NCBI RefSeq assembly: GCF_001507545.1
Contig: NZ_LQBP01000015.1
Span: 1 to 49,361 of the forward strand
Source of the DNA: Ruegeria profundi
GTDB lineage: Bacteria > Pseudomonadota > Alphaproteobacteria > Rhodobacterales > Rhodobacteraceae
DNA: 49,361 bases
Reading direction: 5' to 3'
The notes under the pieces are model-generated. The model was not told the origin of the DNA, searched no databases, and saw only the letters and a program-made list of their open reading frames with translations. Positions within the stretch are counted from its first letter, which is position 1, and each line of letters opens with the position of its first letter. Positions 9,335 to 19,094 of the stretch are shown here, piece by piece. Made by a program: the position numbers and the translations under genes.

Positions 9335-10837
9335 ATGCTGTGGTCATTGTTTAAGATTGTAGTTTTTGTAGCGATTATCGGCCTGCTGGCCGTGGGCGCC
9401 ATGTTCCTGATGGAAACCAGTGGCGGTGTGCAGATCACGGCAGGCGGAGTGGAATATACGCTGGGGCCGCTGCAATCTGTGATCGCGCTGGGTGTTCTGA
9501 TCCTGGCTATTTGGGTATTCTTCAAGCTGCTGACCTTGCTGATTGCGACCCTGAAGTTCCTGAACGGTGATGAAACGGCGCTGTCGCGTTATTTCGACCG
9601 CAACCGGGAACGGCGCGGCTATCAGGCACTGGCCGATGGTTTGATGGCGCTGGCCTCGGGCGAGGGACGCGTGGCGATGAACAAGGCCACAAAGGCTGAA
9701 AAGCTGTTGAACAAGCCGGAACTGACCAACCTGTTGGTGGCCCAGGCGGCCGAGATGAACGGCGATACCAAAAAGGCATCCGAGACCTATAAAAAGCTGG
9801 TCACGAACAACGCCACGCGATTTGTGGGCGTGCGCGGGATCATGAAGCAGAAACTGGTCGAGGGTGATGACGACACGGCCCGTAAACTGGCTGAAAAAGC
9901 GCTGGCAATCAAACCACGGCATGCCGAAACGCAGGATATCCTGCTGGGCTTGCAGACCAAGTCGCAGGATTGGACCGGCGCGCGTTCGACCCTGACGGCC
10001 AAGCTCAAGGCCGGCCATCTGCCGCGCGATGTGTTCAAGCGCCGTGACGCTGTGCTGGCTTTGTCTGAGGCCAAGGGCATTCTTGATGAAAGTGCCACGC
10101 TGGAACAGCGGGAGCTTGCGATTGAGGCCAACCGCCTTTCGCCAGATCTGGTGCCTGCCGCAGCCTTGGCTGCGCGCGCTTATATCAAAAAGGGCAAACC
10201 GCGTGCCGCTAGCAAGATCCTGAAAAAAGCATGGGAGGTTCAGCCGCACCCGGACTTGGCCCATGCCTTTGCCGAGATCGCGCCAAATGAAACTCCGTCA
10301 GAACGGATCAAGCGCTTTACAACGTTGACGCGCATTCAACCTGAAAACCCCGAAACACGTCTGATTCTGGCTGAGTTGAACATCGTGGCCGAGGATTTCC
10401 CAGAAGCCCGCCGCGCCCTGGGCGATGTCGTTGAAAAGCAGGCCGATGCCCGGGCTTATACCCTTATGGCGGCCATCGAGCGTGGTGAGGGCGCTTCGGA
10501 CGCGGTGGTGCAGGGTTGGCTGGCCAAGGCATTGACTGCGCCACGCGGGCCGCAATGGGTATGCGACAACTGCCACGACATTCAACCTGAATGGGGCCCG
10601 GTTTGTCAGAACTGCGGCAGCTTCGATACCCTTAGCTGGCAAACACCCATGACACCCGAAATTGCCACGGCGACGGGCGTGCACATGCTGCCACTGATCG
10701 TCGGTGCGCTTGAGGACAAAACCAACTCTGACGCTGAGCCGGAAGAGGCCGAACAGGAAGAAACCGCCGAGGTTATCGAGATGGAGGCAGAGTCCGTCCA
10801 ACCCGATGCCGAACCTGTTGTTGAAAAACAGGCTTAG
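9335..10837 (+). CDS. HemY-like TPR membrane protein
   Basis: A 500-residue protein. Two hydrophobic segments (about residues 3-28 and 44-68) match the HemY N-terminal domain. They are followed by TPR-like helical repeats through about residue 390. Near the C-terminus is a zinc-ribbon motif, CDNC at 410-413 and CQNC at 424-427, then an acidic tail. This is the alphaproteobacterial HemY named from the hem operon, not the protoporphyrinogen oxidase of the same name. Its function is unresolved; the TPR plus zinc-ribbon layout resembles the LapB/YciM scaffold. It follows mic60 by 10 bp and is co-transcribed. Confidence 0.85.
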   Translation: MLWSLFKIVVFVAIIGLLAVGAMFLMETSGGVQITAGGVEYTLGPLQSVIALGVLILAIWVFFKLLTLLIATLKFLNGDETALSRYFDRNRERRGYQALADGLMALASGEGRVAMNKATKAEKLLNKPELTNLLVAQAAEMNGDTKKASETYKKLVTNNATRFVGVRGIMKQKLVEGDDDTARKLAEKALAIKPRHAETQDILLGLQTKSQDWTGARSTLTAKLKAGHLPRDVFKRRDAVLALSEAKGILDESATLEQRELAIEANRLSPDLVPAAALAARAYIKKGKPRAASKILKKAWEVQPHPDLAHAFAEIAPNETPSERIKRFTTLTRIQPENPETRLILAELNIVAEDFPEARRALGDVVEKQADARAYTLMAAIERGEGASDAVVQGWLAKALTAPRGPQWVCDNCHDIQPEWGPVCQNCGSFDTLSWQTPMTPEIATATGVHMLPLIVGALEDKTNSDAEPEEAEQEETAEVIEMEAESVQPDAEPVVEKQA

Positions 10838-11097
10838 AAGCACCGTATGCGGCAATGGTCCTGCCGGCACCGGGCTTATTGCTGATGTACAGATTGGGCT
10901 GAAACGGTTCGGGTCGTCAGATGACCAGACGGTTTGGCGTATAGTGGGCGAACCTGCATGCTCACTTTTTGCACCTGTGGTGCTTTGTCATCTGGGTCCC
11001 GTCACGTTCTGCGAATTGCAGACAATTAAGTGAATTGGCACAGTCAAATCCGTTTGCTAACGTCGCCCTCGCGTCAGGGGAGGGCGCGAAACTCCAT

Positions 11098-12180
11098 ATG
11101 CTGGACTATTCGCATAACGCGTGGCTTGTGGCGGCCTCATTGGCCGTGGCCCTTATGGCCGGTTTTACCGGCCTTTACCTGACGCATGGCGCGTCCAAGC
11201 TGGAACCTCAGCGCCGTAAGTTCATTGTTGCTTTGGCCGCGATTATTCTGGGTGGTGGCATATGGTCGATGCATTTCGTGGCGATGCTGGGCCTACAACT
11301 TCCAATCCTGTTTTACTATGACGCGTTGATCACCTTGATCTCGGCCCTGGTCGCAATCCTGATGGTGGGGCTTGCTTTGCTGTTGTTGCATTTTCGACCG
11401 CGCACGATGTGGACCATTATCGCGGCAGGCGTGATCGTGGGTCTTGGTATCGTTGTGATGCACTATGTTGGTATGGCGGGTATGGAACTGTGCCGCCCCG
11501 TCTATACGGTCTGGGATGTAGCGCTTGCAACACTTGCATCCGTGGTCCTTTCGACACTTGCAATCTGGGCAGCTTACGACAAACGCACGCAACGCAATAT
11601 CCTGTTGGGGACGGTGTGTTTCGGATTGGCCGTGTTTACCATGCATTTCGTCGCCACCGGTCTGACCGACTTTATCGCAAGTGAAGATGCCGGGCGTGCG
11701 GGGCCTGCATTGAACAATCAGGTGTTGGCAATGGGGGTCACTGTCGCGGTCTTCATGATCTGTGGCGCGTTCCTGCTGACGGGGATCAGCTTCTTTGCGC
11801 CCGACCCCGACCCGGTTGATATCCCGATGCCCAAACCAGCTGCGTTTCGGGCGGGGGTTCCGTATGAGCGCGAGGGCCAGACCTTTTTCGCCGAACCCGA
11901 CAAGATTGCCGCCATCCGGGCCGAGGGGCATTACACCGTCCTTTACATCGGTGCCGAAAAGCTCTTTTGCCCGTGGTCTATCACTGTGGCAGAGTCTCGC
12001 CTCAAACAGGATGGCTTTTTGCGCGCGCACCGCAGTTATCTGGTCAATCCGACCCATGTCTCCAGCTTTGAACGGCACAAAGACAATGGCACCTGTTATT
12101 TTGGCGGGGTCGATGCGTTAACCAAAGTGCCTGTAAGTCGCACCCGCCTTACGGCCATCCGCGACGCGCTGGGCGTTTAA
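11098..12180 (+). CDS. coxC: MHYT-LytTR membrane regulator, CoxC-like
   Basis: A 360-residue protein. The N-terminal half is an MHYT domain: about seven membrane helices with three copies of the signature (SMHFVAMLG, VMHYVGMAG, TMHFVATG). The H and M residues are thought to bind a metal, probably copper, and to sense a gas. The C-terminal 100 residues are a LytTR DNA-binding domain (IRAEGHYT, RAHRSYLVN, VPVSRT). CoxC and CoxH of Oligotropha carboxidovorans have this same rare combination, and coxC lies directly before coxMSL there, as here. A role as CO- or redox-responsive activator of the cluster is inference. I start at ATG 11098; upstream codons to 10969 do not look coding. Confidence 0.85.
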   Translation: MLDYSHNAWLVAASLAVALMAGFTGLYLTHGASKLEPQRRKFIVALAAIILGGGIWSMHFVAMLGLQLPILFYYDALITLISALVAILMVGLALLLLHFRPRTMWTIIAAGVIVGLGIVVMHYVGMAGMELCRPVYTVWDVALATLASVVLSTLAIWAAYDKRTQRNILLGTVCFGLAVFTMHFVATGLTDFIASEDAGRAGPALNNQVLAMGVTVAVFMICGAFLLTGISFFAPDPDPVDIPMPKPAAFRAGVPYEREGQTFFAEPDKIAAIRAEGHYTVLYIGAEKLFCPWSITVAESRLKQDGFLRAHRSYLVNPTHVSSFERHKDNGTCYFGGVDALTKVPVSRTRLTAIRDALGV

Positions 12181-12320
12181 TCGCAGTTCGTGCAGCCTGT
12201 TCGCATTTCGTGAAACAAGATGCGCGTCCTGTGCCCGCTGGCTGGATTGGTCGGTCCCGCCGTCTTTTCCTGCTGTCAGGTCCCCCAAGGCAAATGAGTC
12301 CGGACCCAGGGAGGAAAAGC

Positions 12321-13154
12321 ATGATACCAGCCGGTTTCGAGTATCACCGGCCAGGCGACATCGCCTCGGCCATTGGCATTCTTCAGGAACACGGAGATGA
12401 GGCGCGGGTTATCGCGGGTGGGCACAGCCTGATCCCGATGATGAAGCTGCGTATGGCCGAGATGGGTCATCTTGTCGATCTACAAGCCATCGAGGAGCTT
12501 AAGGGCATTGATATCGGCACTGACACAGTCTCGCTGGGTGCGATGGTCACGCAGCATGAGTTGATCACCCACGACGGTTTGGCAAAGGCAATTCCGCTGA
12601 TCCGAGAGGCCGCGTTGCAGATCGCCGACCCTCAGGTGCGCTACATGGGGACGGTAGGTGGCAACGTTGCCAATGGCGATCCGGGCAATGACATGCCGGG
12701 GCTGATGCAGTGCCTCAACGCGGTGTTTGAATTGTCCGGCCCGGATGGCTCGCGCAGCGTAGCCGCGCGCGATTTCTATGAGGCCGCGTATTTCACGGCC
12801 CGCGAGGATGAGGAAATTCTGACCCGCATCGCGATCCCGGTTCCGGGATCGGGCGTAGGGCAGGCGTATGAAAAGCAGAAACGTAAGATTGGTGATTATG
12901 CCACCGCCGCCGCCGCGGTGATGGTTGGCAACGGAACGGCATCGGTCGCGATGACCAACTTAGCCGACACGCCGGTCTGGTCCGAAAGCGCCAGCAGCGC
13001 TTTGGCAGAAGGTAATGTCGAGGGCAGCGTGGCTGCGATGCTGGGTGACATCGATCCGGTGGCCGACAACCGCGGTCCTGTCGAGTTCAAGAAACACGTT
13101 GCCGCCGTGATGCTGCGCCGTGCCATCGACCGTGCGCAAAGCCGCGCGGGTTGA
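12321..13154 (+). CDS. coxM: CO dehydrogenase medium (FAD) subunit
   Basis: A 277-residue flavoprotein of the CoxM/CutM family, the FAD-binding subunit that passes electrons from the iron-sulfur clusters of CoxS to the respiratory quinone pool. Both flavin motifs are visible: AGGHSLIP at residues 32-39 and TVGGN at 111-115. Length is about that of known CoxM. ATG 12321 follows GGGAGG at 12309-12314. The frame is open upstream from 12210 but lacks homology-like character. It begins the structural operon coxMSL; the order M-S-L is the standard one for this enzyme. Confidence 0.95.
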   Translation: MIPAGFEYHRPGDIASAIGILQEHGDEARVIAGGHSLIPMMKLRMAEMGHLVDLQAIEELKGIDIGTDTVSLGAMVTQHELITHDGLAKAIPLIREAALQIADPQVRYMGTVGGNVANGDPGNDMPGLMQCLNAVFELSGPDGSRSVAARDFYEAAYFTAREDEEILTRIAIPVPGSGVGQAYEKQKRKIGDYATAAAAVMVGNGTASVAMTNLADTPVWSESASSALAEGNVEGSVAAMLGDIDPVADNRGPVEFKKHVAAVMLRRAIDRAQSRAG

Positions 13155-13166
13155 GGGGAGATAGAA

Positions 13167-13697
13167 ATGTCGAAAATGCATGTCAAACTCACCGTGAACG
13201 GCAAAGAGGTCGAAGGACTGGCCGAGCCGCGCACGCTTCTCATTCACTTCCTGCGGGAAGATCTGAAAATTACCGGCCCTCATATTGGTTGTGAGACCAG
13301 CCACTGCGGGGCCTGCACTGTCGATATAGACGGCAAGTCAGTCAAATCCTGCACGACCTTCGTGGCTCAGGTGAACGGGGCCGATATCACCACCGTCGAA
13401 GGGTTAGCCAATGATGATGGCAGCCTTGGGGTGTTGCAAGAAATGTTCCGCGAACATCACGGGCTTCAGTGCGGTTTCTGCACGCCGGGTATGATCACCC
13501 GCGCGCATCGCCTGTTGCAGGAAAACCCGAACCCGACCGAGGAAGAAATCCGTTTCGGAATGGCCGGGAATCTGTGCCGCTGCACCGGATACCAAAACAT
13601 CGTCAAGGCGATCTCGGCCTCGGCTGACATTCTGAACGCTCAAGAGCCCTCAGGTAGCGAAGCGGTAGGGCAAACAAAAGTGGAGGCCGCGGAATGA
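13167..13697 (+). CDS. coxS: CO dehydrogenase small (2Fe-2S) subunit
   Basis: A 176-residue protein with both iron-sulfur sites of the xanthine oxidase family. The plant-ferredoxin-type cluster ligands are C42, C47, C50 and C62, and the second cluster has C102, C105, C137 and C139 (QCGFCTPGM and CRCTGY). It transfers electrons from the Mo-Cu site of CoxL to FAD in CoxM. It begins 12 bp after coxM behind GGGGAGA and overlaps coxL by four bases (ATGA), as expected for a heterotrimer made in equal amounts. The C-terminal 20 residues extend slightly past the usual end. Confidence 0.97.
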   Translation: MSKMHVKLTVNGKEVEGLAEPRTLLIHFLREDLKITGPHIGCETSHCGACTVDIDGKSVKSCTTFVAQVNGADITTVEGLANDDGSLGVLQEMFREHHGLQCGFCTPGMITRAHRLLQENPNPTEEEIRFGMAGNLCRCTGYQNIVKAISASADILNAQEPSGSEAVGQTKVEAAE

Positions 13698-16111
13698 ACG
13701 ACCAGACTTTGACCCCCGAAGAACGCGCTGCCAACCTCAAAGGGATGGGCTGCGCCCGAAAGCGTGTCGAAGATGTGCGCTTTACCCAAGGCAAGGGAAA
13801 TTATGTCGATGACATTAAGCTGGACGGGATGCTGTTTGGTGACTTTGTCCGCTCGCCTTACGCACACGCTCGCGTGGTCAGCGTGAACAAAGAGGCAGCG
13901 CTGGCATTGCCCGGTGTTGTTGCGGTTTTGACCGCCGAAGATCTGGCTCCGTTGGGTCTGCACTGGATGCCGACCCTCGCAGGTGACAAGCAGATGGTGC
14001 TGGCAGACGGTAAGGTGCTGTTCCAAGGCCAGGAGGTGGCTTATGTGGTTGCCGAAGACCGGTACATCGCAGCGGACGCGGTCGAGCTGGTGGAAGTTGA
14101 ATACGAGGAATTGCCGGTTCTGACCGACCCGTTCGAGGCGCTGAAGTCAGACGTGGTGCTGCGCGAAGACCTTGAAGGCCAGACCGAAGGCGCGCACGGC
14201 CCGCGCAAGCATCACAACCACATCTTTACATGGGAGCAAGGCGACAAGGACGCGACCGAGGCCGTTCTGGCCGAGGCCGATGTGGTCGCCGAGGAAATGG
14301 TTTACTACCACCGCACCCACCCCTGTCCGCTGGAGACCTGCGGCTGCGTGGCCTCGATGGACAAGGTGACGGGTAAGCTGACCCTCTATGGCACATTTCA
14401 AGCGCCGCACGCGATCCGAACGGTTGTGTCTCTGATTTCAGGTATCGCCGAGCACAATATTCGCGTCATCAGCCCCGATATCGGAGGTGGGTTCGGTAAC
14501 AAGGTCGGCGCCTATGCGGGCTATGTCTGCTCGGTCGTGGCCTCCATCGTGACCGGCAAGCCAGTGAAATGGGTTGAGGATCGGATGGAGAACCTGATGA
14601 CCACCGCCTTTGCCCGCGACTACTGGATGCAGGGTAAGATCGCGGCTACCAAAGATGGCAAGATTACCGGGCTGTGGTGCCACACAACAGCGGACCATGG
14701 CGGGTTCGATGCCTGTGCTGATCCGACCAAGTTCCCGGCTGGGTTCATGAACATCTGCACCGGATCCTATGATATTCCCACCGCTTATCTGGCTGTTGAC
14801 GGCGTGTATACCAACAAGGCTCCGGGCGGGGTCGCTTATCGCTGTTCCTTCCGTGTGACCGAGGCTGCCTATTTCATCGAACGGATGATTGAGGTTCTGG
14901 CCATCAAACTGAACATGGACGCGGCCGAGCTGCGCCGGATCAACTTTATCAAGGCTGATCAGTTCCCTTACCAGTCTGCGCTGGGTTGGGAATATGACTC
15001 GGGCGATTATCATACCGCGTGGGACAAGGCGTTGAAGGCGGTCGATTATGAAGGTCTGCGGGCGGAACAGGCGCAGCGGATAGAGGATTTCAAAGCTGGC
15101 AAGACCCGTAAACTGTTGGGGATTGGTCTGACGCATTTCACGGAAATCGTGGGCGCTGGGCCGGTGAAGAACTGCGACATCCTTGGGCTGGGCATGTTCG
15201 ACAGTTGCGAGATTCGCATCCACCCAACAGGGTCGGCCATCGCGCGGCTGGGGACGATCAGCCAGGGTCAGGGCCATGCCACGACCTTTGCCCAGATCAT
15301 CGCGAGTGAGATCGGCCTGCCCGCCGATGACATCACGCTGGAGGAAGGCGATACCGACACCGCGCCTTATGGGCTTGGCACATATGGGTCTCGGTCCACG
15401 CCTGTGGCCGGAGCGGCAACGGCCATGGCGGCACGCAAAATCCGCGCCAAGGCACAGATGATCGCGGCCTATCTACTTGAGGTGCATGACGACGATGTCG
15501 AATGGGACGTGGACCGGTTCGCCGTCAAAGGCGCGCCTGAGCGGTTCAAGACCATGAAGGACATCGCCTTCGCTGCCTATAACCAGGCTATTCCGGGGCT
15601 TGAGCCGGGTTTGGAGGCCGTCAGCTACTATGACCCGCCGAACATGACTTATCCGTTCGGTGCTTATATTTGCGTCATGGAGATCGACGTGGATACCGGC
15701 GAATGGGAGGTCCGGCAATTCTATGCGCTGGATGATTGCGGCACCCGCATCAACCCGATGATCATCGAAGGCCAAGTCCATGGCGGCGTGACCGAGGCAC
15801 TGGCCATCGCAATGGGTCAGGAGATCGCCTATGATGACATGGGCAATGTGAAAACCGGTACGTTGATGGATTTCTTCCTTCCAACTGCATGGGAAACGCC
15901 CAACTACACGACTGATCACACCGTTACGCCCTCACCACACCATCCGATTGGTGCAAAAGGCGTTGGGGAAAGCCCGAATGTAGGTGGCGTGCCTGCATTT
16001 TCGAATGCGGTTCATGATGCGTTCAAGCCGTTCGGGCTGGTTCAAAGCCACATGCCGCATGACCATTGGCGGATCTGGAAAATCGCGAGTGGGCTTGGGA
16101 TGCACGGGTAA
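13694..16111 (+). CDS. coxL: Form I CO dehydrogenase large (Mo-Cu) subunit
   Basis: An 805-residue molybdopterin-binding protein that oxidises CO with water to CO2. The active-site loop AYRCSFR lies at residues 381-387, placing the copper-binding cysteine at 384 (Cys388 in the Oligotropha enzyme). This motif defines form I, experimentally established as true CO dehydrogenase; form II enzymes read AYRGAGR. Other family landmarks are [21 protein letters not shown] near the cofactor, and [10 protein letters not shown] near the C-terminus with the catalytic glutamate. It overlaps coxS by four bases. This assignment is the strongest evidence that the host can use atmospheric or seawater CO as an energy source. 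Confidence 0.97.
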   Translation: MNDQTLTPEERAANLKGMGCARKRVEDVRFTQGKGNYVDDIKLDGMLFGDFVRSPYAHARVVSVNKEAALALPGVVAVLTAEDLAPLGLHWMPTLAGDKQMVLADGKVLFQGQEVAYVVAEDRYIAADAVELVEVEYEELPVLTDPFEALKSDVVLREDLEGQTEGAHGPRKHHNHIFTWEQGDKDATEAVLAEADVVAEEMVYYHRTHPCPLETCGCVASMDKVTGKLTLYGTFQAPHAIRTVVSLISGIAEHNIRVISPDIGGGFGNKVGAYAGYVCSVVASIVTGKPVKWVEDRMENLMTTAFARDYWMQGKIAATKDGKITGLWCHTTADHGGFDACADPTKFPAGFMNICTGSYDIPTAYLAVDGVYTNKAPGGVAYRCSFRVTEAAYFIERMIEVLAIKLNMDAAELRRINFIKADQFPYQSALGWEYDSGDYHTAWDKALKAVDYEGLRAEQAQRIEDFKAGKTRKLLGIGLTHFTEIVGAGPVKNCDILGLGMFDSCEIRIHPTGSAIARLGTISQGQGHATTFAQIIASEIGLPADDITLEEGDTDTAPYGLGTYGSRSTPVAGAATAMAARKIRAKAQMIAAYLLEVHDDDVEWDVDRFAVKGAPERFKTMKDIAFAAYNQAIPGLEPGLEAVSYYDPPNMTYPFGAYICVMEIDVDTGEWEVRQFYALDDCGTRINPMIIEGQVHGGVTEALAIAMGQEIAYDDMGNVKTGTLMDFFLPTAWETPNYTTDHTVTPSPHHPIGAKGVGESPNVGGVPAFSNAVHDAFKPFGLVQSHMPHDHWRIWKIASGLGMHG

Positions 16112-16145
16112 TTGATTTCGAACCGGCCTAGCCGGTCCGATCAAA

Positions 16146-16168
16146 CGGAGGGGGTTCTACCCCCTCCG
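16146..16168 (+). other. G+C-rich hairpin between coxL and coxD
   Basis: A perfect 9-bp inverted repeat (CGGAGGGGG at 16146-16154 and CCCCCTCCG at 16160-16168) closes a five-base loop, 35 bp after the coxL stop. No T run follows directly. Such a stem could stabilise the coxMSL message or dampen transcription into the accessory genes; this is inference. Confidence 0.6.
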
Positions 16169-16170
16169 AA

Positions 16171-16201
16171 CCTCCCCCGGGATATTTTTGGCCAGATGAA
16201 G
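16171..16201 (+). repeat. Candidate dispersed Rhodobacterales intergenic motif
   Basis: The stretch contains GGGATATTTTTGGCCAGATG preceded by a C-rich run. From memory, near-identical strings (GATATTTTTGGC-AGATGAAG) recur between genes in many Rhodobacteraceae genomes. It lies just before coxD. I see only this copy in the window, so its repeat status rests on recollection. Confidence 0.4.
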
Positions 16202-16215
16202 ATTGGATCCTGGTT

Positions 16216-17082
16216 GTGACGCTGAGTGACGTAAAGAACGGATTGGCAAAACAGGGCTATGTGGCAGATGACCGTCTGGCAATGGCCCTGCATTTGGCAG
16301 ACAGCCTGGGCCGCCCTTTGTTGCTGGAAGGTCCTGCGGGTGTGGGCAAGACCGAGGTGGCCAAGGCGCTGGCGGCGTGGCGGGACACGCGATTGATCCG
16401 CTTGCAGTGCTACGAGGGACTGGACGCCAGCCACGCTATTTACGAGTGGAACTATCAACGCCAGCTACTAGCGATCCGGGCCAGTGAAGCGCAGGGTGGG
16501 ACCAGTGAAGCACAGCTGTTTTCTGATGAGTATTTACTGAAAAGACCTTTGTTAGAGGCTATATCAGAAGACAAGCCCCCGGTTCTTCTGATCGACGAGA
16601 TTGATCGGGCGGACGAGGAGTTCGAAGCGTACCTTCTTGAAATATTGTCCGATTTCCAGATCACAATACCCGAGTTGGGCACAATTTCGGCACGGGTAAA
16701 GCCTATCGTCATTTTGACCGCGAATGGTACGCGGGATCTGTCCGACGCCTTACGGCGCAGGTGCCTGTACAGTTTTCTGGATTACCCGTCACGTGATACG
16801 GAACTTGCCATCTTGCGCGCTCGGATGCCGAAGGTCGAGGAAAGACTGGCCCGCCAGATCATCGGTGTCGTGCAGGCGCTGCGGAAAGAAGAGCTTGAGA
16901 AAACCCCCGGCATTGCCGAGATGCTGGACTGGGCTGCGGCACTGTCTGGTCTGGGGGTCAACGATCTTGCCAAATCAAGGGATGAGGTTCAGGCAACCCT
17001 TGTCTGCTTGCTGAAAACCGCCGCCGATTATGATGCGGCCCCGCCGGAAGTGATGGACCGGCTTATCGGGAAAGTGGCGTGA
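16216..17082 (+). CDS. coxD: CoxD, MoxR-type AAA+ ATPase
   Basis: A 288-residue AAA+ ATPase of the MoxR/CoxD group with a GTG start. Walker A is GPAGVGKTE at residues 39-47, Walker B is PPVLLIDEID at 121-130, and a sensor-type TANGTRDLSD follows. In Oligotropha, CoxD is a membrane-associated chaperone needed for sulfur and copper insertion into the Mo site of CoxL. It is coupled to coxE: its TGA overlaps the coxE start. MoxR ATPases usually pair with VWA proteins, as here. Confidence 0.93.
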   Translation: MTLSDVKNGLAKQGYVADDRLAMALHLADSLGRPLLLEGPAGVGKTEVAKALAAWRDTRLIRLQCYEGLDASHAIYEWNYQRQLLAIRASEAQGGTSEAQLFSDEYLLKRPLLEAISEDKPPVLLIDEIDRADEEFEAYLLEILSDFQITIPELGTISARVKPIVILTANGTRDLSDALRRRCLYSFLDYPSRDTELAILRARMPKVEERLARQIIGVVQALRKEELEKTPGIAEMLDWAAALSGLGVNDLAKSRDEVQATLVCLLKTAADYDAAPPEVMDRLIGKVA

Positions 17083-18269
17083 TGCAGGTTACGCGTTTCC
17101 CCTCTCGTGCCGACGGTCTTTCTGACCGTATGTCGGGGTTTATTGCCCATCTTCGCATGAATGGCTTGCGTGTCGGGCCGCGGGAAACCGGGGATGCGCT
17201 GGCTGCCCTGACTGCGGTCAACGCGACCGACGTACGGCAAGCGCGGCAAGCCCTGCGCGCCGTTTTGGCTGGCGATTCCGAAGACTGGCGGCGCTTTGAT
17301 GACTTGTTCGATGCCTATTGGTTCAACATGGGCAAACAACGCAAAGGTGCGGCACAGACGTCACATGTTCGGGTTCAAACAGCAAAGCCAATGATCTGGC
17401 AGCAAAACGACCAGACAGAAAAGGGTGCGAACTCGGATACGGATCAGAAGGCCACAGCTGATCCGCGCGATAGGTCGGCCACGGGGATAGACGGGAAGCT
17501 TGTTGCAACCCGTCAGGCCGACCTATCGCGTCAAGACCTGCGCGAGTTGTTGGACGAACAGAGCCTATTGCAGGCAGAAAAGGCTGCAATTGCGATAGCG
17601 CGTGCAATTCGCGACAGGCGCTCACGCAGACGTAAACAGGCGCTTCGTGGTCCGGCGCTGGATATTCGTCGCATTCAACGCGCCAGCCTCGCGCGGGGCG
17701 GAGAGCCGATTGACCTCTTTCACCGCGCTCGTCCACCGCGCCCTATGAAGATCGTGGCGCTGTGTGATGTCAGTGGGTCGATGACCGTTTATTCGCGTGT
17801 CTTTCTGGCCTTTCTCAAAGGGTTGATCAGCAGCGGGACGCAGGCGGATACCTATCTGTTCCACACGCGCCTGATGCGGGTCACAGACGCCTTGCGCGAC
17901 CATGATACTCTGCGCGCGGCTGGGAGGCTGTCGCTGATGGCCGAAGGATTCGGCGGTGGAACCGATATCTCGGGGAGCCTCAACACCTTTCTGACAGGTT
18001 ATGGTGCGCGGGCACTGAATGGTCGAACCATCGTGCTGATCCTGTCTGATGGGTATTGCAGTTCGGATCCGAAGGCGCTGGGCGATGTGCTGGCGCGTAT
18101 CCGCCGCAAGGCAAGGCGGATCGTTTGGTTGAACCCGCTAAAAGGCTGGCGGGACTATCAGCCCATCGCCGCGGCGATGCAGGAGGCCAAACCCTACCTG
18201 GATGCGCATCTGCCTGCCAACACGCTTGAAGCCTTGGCAGCGCTAGAGCCGCAGTTCCGAAAGCTGTGA
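17082..18269 (+). CDS. coxE: CoxE, VWA-domain maturation protein
   Basis: A protein of 395 residues with a C-terminal von Willebrand factor A domain. The MIDAS motif DVSGS is at about residues 229-233 (CDVSGSMTVYS), with later GGGTDISGSL and LILSDGY completing the metal site. The central region (about 100-190) is polar and basic, probably a flexible linker. CoxE is the partner of the CoxD ATPase in cofactor maturation. Two starts are possible: ATG 17082, sharing one base with the coxD stop (TGATG), or GTG 17079, overlapping by four bases. Confidence 0.92.
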   Translation: MQVTRFPSRADGLSDRMSGFIAHLRMNGLRVGPRETGDALAALTAVNATDVRQARQALRAVLAGDSEDWRRFDDLFDAYWFNMGKQRKGAAQTSHVRVQTAKPMIWQQNDQTEKGANSDTDQKATADPRDRSATGIDGKLVATRQADLSRQDLRELLDEQSLLQAEKAAIAIARAIRDRRSRRRKQALRGPALDIRRIQRASLARGGEPIDLFHRARPPRPMKIVALCDVSGSMTVYSRVFLAFLKGLISSGTQADTYLFHTRLMRVTDALRDHDTLRAAGRLSLMAEGFGGGTDISGSLNTFLTGYGARALNGRTIVLILSDGYCSSDPKALGDVLARIRRKARRIVWLNPLKGWRDYQPIAAAMQEAKPYLDAHLPANTLEALAALEPQFRKL

Positions 18270-18281
18270 GAGGAGTCTGGT

Positions 18282-19094
18282 ATGGGAAGTTTCGACATCT
18301 TCGACACCATTGAACAGTTGCGCAAAACGGATGAGGCGTTCTGTGTCGCTACGGTGTTACGAACGGCGGATGCAACCTCGGCCAAGGCAGGGGCCAAAGC
18401 CGCCATCACTCGGGACGGGCGCATTTTGGGGCATCTCGGCGGGGCCTGCGTTCAACGGGCTGTCCGGGCCTCGGCTCAGGAGGCCTTGAGCAGTGGTGCG
18501 CCGCGAATGATCCGTGTGAAACCTTCGGACAAGGTGGTGAAAATGGCCGATCCTGATGGCGTACAAACATTCAAAAGCGGCTGCCCGTCAGGCGGTACCG
18601 TCGATCTGCTTGTGGAACCTTATCAACACGCACCAAGGCTTGTGATCTTTGGCGAGTCGCTGATTGCCAAGGCGCTTGCTGCGCATGGGGCGTTATCAGG
18701 GTTCCGTGTTTGCGTAAGCGAAAGTGCCGAGATAGAGGGGGATTTTCAGCGCTTTACACAGGAGTCTATCGGGCAGTTGGGCGTCGAGGCGCGCGACTAC
18801 GTTGTGGTTGCCTCTCAGGGTCGCGGTGATGCCGCAGCCCTGAAAGCCGCGTTGCAAACCGATGCTTTGCGCGTTTCCATGGTGGCCAGCCGCCAAAAGG
18901 CTGATACTTTGATAACGAAACTTATCGCTCAGGGGTTGGACCCGGTGCGGGCAGGGCGGCTAAAATCACCTGCGGGGCTGGATATCCATGCGATTGACCC
19001 GCACGAAATTGCCTTGTCGATCCTGGCCGAGATTGTGCTGTGGCGAAACAGTGATAAGACGACGGAGGCGTCTGATGATGAGAAACGCGCTTAA
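18282..19094 (+). CDS. coxF: CoxF, XdhC/CoxI-family maturation protein
   Basis: A 270-residue member of the XdhC family. The N-terminal XdhC/CoxI domain (about 10-75) shows GHLGGACVQRAV, the centre has SGCPSGGTVDLLVEP, and a Rossmann-like domain follows (RLVIFGES onwards). XdhC binds molybdenum cofactor and delivers the sulfurated form to its enzyme, so CoxF is expected to do so for CoxL. It follows coxE by 12 bp behind GAGGAG. The last 20 bases overlap a possible 36-codon reading frame in the +1 frame. Confidence 0.9.
   Translation: MGSFDIFDTIEQLRKTDEAFCVATVLRTADATSAKAGAKAAITRDGRILGHLGGACVQRAVRASAQEALSSGAPRMIRVKPSDKVVKMADPDGVQTFKSGCPSGGTVDLLVEPYQHAPRLVIFGESLIAKALAAHGALSGFRVCVSESAEIEGDFQRFTQESIGQLGVEARDYVVVASQGRGDAAALKAALQTDALRVSMVASRQKADTLITKLIAQGLDPVRAGRLKSPAGLDIHAIDPHEIALSILAEIVLWRNSDKTTEASDDEKRA

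Noticed and set aside
14438..15277. Long antisense frame (279 codons) inside coxL
   Set aside because: Long antisense frames are common opposite G+C-rich codons; it has no ribosome site or recognisable protein pattern, and coxL is certain.
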